Shown here piece after piece: positions 6,201 to 8,089 of a stretch of DNA of 8,089 nucleotides. The notes below the pieces were generated by a model. That model was not told where the DNA came from. It made no database searches and saw only the letters and a program-made list of their open reading frames with translations. The stretch spans positions 1 through 8,089 of the forward strand of contig NZ_CAMYPD010000072.1 in the NCBI RefSeq assembly GCF_947286155.1. Direction: 5' to 3'. Every line of letters starts with the position of its first letter. Position 1 is the first letter of the stretch. A program made the translations under genes and the position numbers. This DNA comes from an uncultured Tessaracoccus sp. GTDB taxonomy: Bacteria; Actinomycetota; Actinomycetes; Propionibacteriales; Propionibacteriaceae.

Positions 6201-8089
6201 GGGTGAGACGACCTCGTATCGCTACGACGGTCAAGGCCGAGTTACTGACATCATTGCCCCGAAACCGGACGGTGTGACGACGGAGTGTGTTCCAGGAAAG
6301 CCGGTGGATGGGTGTCGCATACTGCGGTTGTCCTACGCGACGGCTACCGGTAATGGTGACTACCAGGGCCGTCTGAAGAGCATCACTGCGCAGGCGGGTA
6401 CGGATGTCAAGGAATTGTCGCGGTATCGCTATGACTCGTCTGGGAAGCTAGTTGCCCAGACAGATATGGTCACTGGTTTGACGACGACATACACCTGGGA
6501 CGGCGCGAGCCAGCGGCTAGCGTCGGTTACGGATCCAGGGTTGGCGACCGTGTCCTATCACTACAGTGCCGGCAAGCTGGTCAAGGTGACGCGCCCGGTC
6601 CCTGCGAGCGCTGGTGGCGGTACTGCGCAACTGGCAGCGGTCGTGGCCGATCAGCCTCTCGACGCGGTGCCTGGCCTCGACCTCACCCAGTTCGATGCCT
6701 ATGGGCTTCCCCGACGAGCTACGAAGGTATTCGCGGTGTTCGGCCCTGATCAGGTCATCGATGGTGCCCCGACAGAGGAGGCATGGCAGCGTGCGGATGT
6801 GTGGCTGACCGATGATATGGGCTACACGATTCACGAGGGATCCTTCGGCGGTGGAGCGTGGCAGTTGACCGCGAACGTCTACGACGAGTCGGACAACGTG
6901 ACGAGCTCGTGGGATGCACGCGCCACCGCTGCGATCCGCTCCGGCGATATCACCGACATCAGTGCGGCAGCCACAACCACTGTGTTCAATCAAACCGCCA
7001 TCGCTGGCGCTGACGGAATGGTGTTGGTGCCCGCTCGGACGCGTGTGGAACATGTGTATACGCCTACGGCGGTGATCCGTACCAAGGGCTCAGACGTGGC
7101 AGAGATGCTGCGCAAGCATGTCGCCACCACCTACGACGAAGGCGCCCCCCGCCCTGGGCTGTCGTTGCCGACCAAGATCCAGGTGACTGCTGAGCGTCCC
7201 GACGGGACAGTGGTGGAGACGCTCACCACAACCTTTACGGGTTATGACAAGCTGGAGGCCTCGGACTCAAAGTCTGGCTGGGATCTAAGAACAGCGACCT
7301 CGGTTACGCTCGATATGAACAGCAATGGGGTACCGGACAGTGCAGATATCCGGCGTGAGACCCGCTACGACGCCCAAGGGCGAGTGATCGAACAGCGCCA
7401 ACCCGGGGCGGGCTCGACCGATCCTGGCACTCGCCGCACCGTCTACTGGAGCTCGGGCACCAATCCAATTGATTCGTCCTGCGGCGGGCAGCCAGCCTGG
7501 GCAGGGTATGTGTGCAGCGAAGGCCCCGCCTCGCAGCCAGACGGGGCGCCATTGCCGGTGACCTACCACCGCGACTACCAATGGCACGGTGCAGCCGCCA
7601 CCCAACAGGACATCTCCGCAGCGGTGACACGGACCACGACCACCATCTTCGATGCGAAGATACGGCCCGCGACCGTCTCGACCACCGTCACCGGACTGCC
7701 AGACTCGACCCCGATCCCGGCGGTGACGACCACCTACGACGACACCACCGGACTCATCACCGGCACCCAGTCAACGGCGGGATCGACGACGATGACCTAC
7801 GATTCCTGGGGCAGACAACTCACCTACACTGCCTCGGGCAGTGGTACGACTACGACGACCTACAACCATCTCGGTGACATCACCAAGGTCGTGACCCCCC
7901 AGACCGAGACCACGTTCACCTACGACGGCACCGACGCCAACGGGCAGATGGAGCATCGCGGGCTGCTGACCAAGACGACCGTCCACAAGGACTCCCGGTC
8001 ATGGACCGCTGCTGCCGCCTACGACGCTCAAGGCCAACTCCTGGTCGAGAAACTCCCCGGCAAGATTGAACGCCACCATCTCTATGATC
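3232..8089 (+). CDS. giant secreted RHS/YD-repeat protein with DNRLRE-like region (3' end missing)
   Basis: This is a probable polymorphic-toxin shell: RHS/YD repeats in this family wrap into a hollow cage carrying a C-terminal toxin. About 1,617 residues are in the window with no in-frame stop, and the RHS core and tip should follow. Residues are counted from the ATG at 3238. A Sec signal peptide (MKRALVLLIAIS...) ends at AWA, cleaved near 25/26, so the protein is exported. Residues about 306-475 (from DPTYAV through RSFLNFSAGLF) look like the DNRLRE/CBM96 region of actinobacterial RHS proteins. Residues about 479-815 hold Ig/FnIII-like segments (APNTPGVPVVDG, VSDPDKDSVKVQF). The RHS start comes near 822-890 (VFGPGWVASLGGG). 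YD repeats follow, such as YRYDGQGRVTDI near 994, YRYDSSGKLVAQTD near 1063, TRYDAQGRVIEQ near 1376 and MTYDSWGRQLTY near 1520. I chose GTG 3232 because GAGG at 3222-3225 is six bases away; ATG 3238 is the alternative. Codon use shifts strongly toward C-ending codons in the 3' third. Confidence 0.93.
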   Translation, partial: MIMKRALVLLIAISLTVGVGVVGPAWAAPTDDGDVRGSATSAVPLVRPDWVSAVVTARAQGARVEVLSERTESSRVFARPDGAVEEEVSAAPVRFRDADAADGWRDIDTSLKVSGSVVVPGAMPVDVVLSGGPSTSDLVVFDAGSADEVAVTLQGQALPKPLLEGSTARYPDVFPGVDVSVDVRSGGFELLWVVKNAAAARRLVTRFGGSDGLELPFVVRSRGSVAAERDGGVKLSQNGKPIGRFAPPSMWDSHAAIPGEKGAERRVGFGIDNMRPQARRAASSQAVEVRADTQWLLDPAREFPISIDPTYAVATGGPVFDTFVQQGFTTDQSRSAELKVGNNGQGQVARSFLNFSAGLFKGRDVVSANLSLYESWSWSCSSSAFSSYDSGLATTATRWTTQPSIGARRAWVAAAKGYSSSCPAGRVVLDMTAQAKAWSKTTQSQVGMMLRADTEDRSWGWKRFHSSEGVHKPLLTVVYNRAPNTPGVPVVDGLVSAKVADGSTKLFLGNPKPRLRVPVSDPDKDSVKVQFAYFYTATDQPVVLCEAGAVASGGTASCTSRVAIPDNKNTWIRARSFDGRVWSGWGPGKEVRPAFIAPYAPKIACPASANKTWAERVRSAETCTLTARHTSWSSSPTKVTWRVNGGAWQEKTFNQISADAKAADVRVGGVPGGHQIEAYVTSPTGKKSAISTYSFGYGAPSLVTPTAAVTTHGGVKVEGVGAPAQSGLQVQGAIQWRVKGSTIWYDSSAKVTADPAKTMVSGLLDTSQILEAHPELSKRASVVLETRVKFTYGLSTLVTSSREIVRVPHAFGAGFPVDDVAGGQVALWTGELQVSTTDGELSTPTGELSVSRTHSTFAGEMSPAQGVFGPGWVASLGGGPTGVSEMELIDNTLFDGTLVLASADGQVLPFGAPNDGSVRTGATLAVGEYAPIGAEAEASELRVQVSGNGAATKVTVIDEDGVHTRFTTRTAPTTTGEAKFITDSVWDSATGETTSYRYDGQGRVTDIIAPKPDGVTTECVPGKPVDGCRILRLSYATATGNGDYQGRLKSITAQAGTDVKELSRYRYDSSGKLVAQTDMVTGLTTTYTWDGASQRLASVTDPGLATVSYHYSAGKLVKVTRPVPASAGGGTAQLAAVVADQPLDAVPGLDLTQFDAYGLPRRATKVFAVFGPDQVIDGAPTEEAWQRADVWLTDDMGYTIHEGSFGGGAWQLTANVYDESDNVTSSWDARATAAIRSGDITDISAAATTTVFNQTAIAGADGMVLVPARTRVEHVYTPTAVIRTKGSDVAEMLRKHVATTYDEGAPRPGLSLPTKIQVTAERPDGTVVETLTTTFTGYDKLEASDSKSGWDLRTATSVTLDMNSNGVPDSADIRRETRYDAQGRVIEQRQPGAGSTDPGTRRTVYWSSGTNPIDSSCGGQPAWAGYVCSEGPASQPDGAPLPVTYHRDYQWHGAAATQQDISAAVTRTTTTIFDAKIRPATVSTTVTGLPDSTPIPAVTTTYDDTTGLITGTQSTAGSTTMTYDSWGRQLTYTASGSGTTTTTYNHLGDITKVVTPQTETTFTYDGTDANGQMEHRGLLTKTTVHKDSRSWTAAAAYDAQGQLLVEKLPGKIERHHLYD

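Noticed and set aside
6517..7053. Minus-strand open frame of 178 codons
   Set aside because: It is a shadow of the YD-repeat region; the plus-strand frame is unbroken and carries the family motifs.
1..8089. CRISPR array, tRNA or rRNA gene, insertion sequence or integrase
   Set aside because: No regularly spaced repeats, cloverleaf-like sequences or transposase/recombinase motifs were seen on reading both strands. The only notable repeats are the 19-bp pair and short inverted repeats.

Overview
The window looks like chromosomal DNA of a moderately GC-rich actinobacterium (Actinomycetota). Four things point there: start codons and Shine-Dalgarno sites of the high-GC Gram-positive type, GC-rich third codon positions, an ABC-2 exporter pair, and above all a very large secreted RHS/YD-repeat protein with a Sec signal peptide and a DNRLRE-type N-terminal region, an architecture common in actinobacteria. 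I cannot name the genus.

Layout. (1) Bases 1-854, minus strand: an ABC exporter operon with a complete ATPase followed by the first 45 codons of its ABC-2 permease, overlapping by 4 bp. (2) Bases 855-1172: a non-coding gap with an imperfect inverted repeat, a 10-bp palindrome, a small hairpin and one copy of a 19-bp repeat. (3) Bases 1173 to about 3021, minus strand: an orphan polymorphic-toxin cassette. It consists of the 3' end of an rhs gene (core end, hydrophobic pre-toxin linker, very basic unrecognised toxin tip) overlapping by 17 bp an acidic presumed immunity gene of 281 codons. It has no signal peptide, no RHS N-terminus and no convincing start. (4) Bases about 3022-3231: the leader of the next gene, with the second, direct copy of the 19-bp repeat. 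(5) Bases 3232-8089, plus strand: a giant rhs gene starting with a signal peptide and still open at the window end, before its own RHS core and toxin tip.

How the parts may work together (inference). The long gene would make a secreted or surface-displayed toxin-delivery shell, and its own toxin and immunity should lie just past base 8089. The orphan cassette is a spare toxin tip with its immunity gene, placed upstream in opposite orientation. The orphan keeps a stretch of RHS core DNA, so if that core resembles the core of the long gene the two would form inverted repeats around the promoter and N-terminal part of the gene. Recombination between them would swap the toxin tip by inversion. 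The 19-bp direct repeats at both ends of the cassette hint instead, or in addition, at how it arrived. The ABC exporter seems unrelated background.
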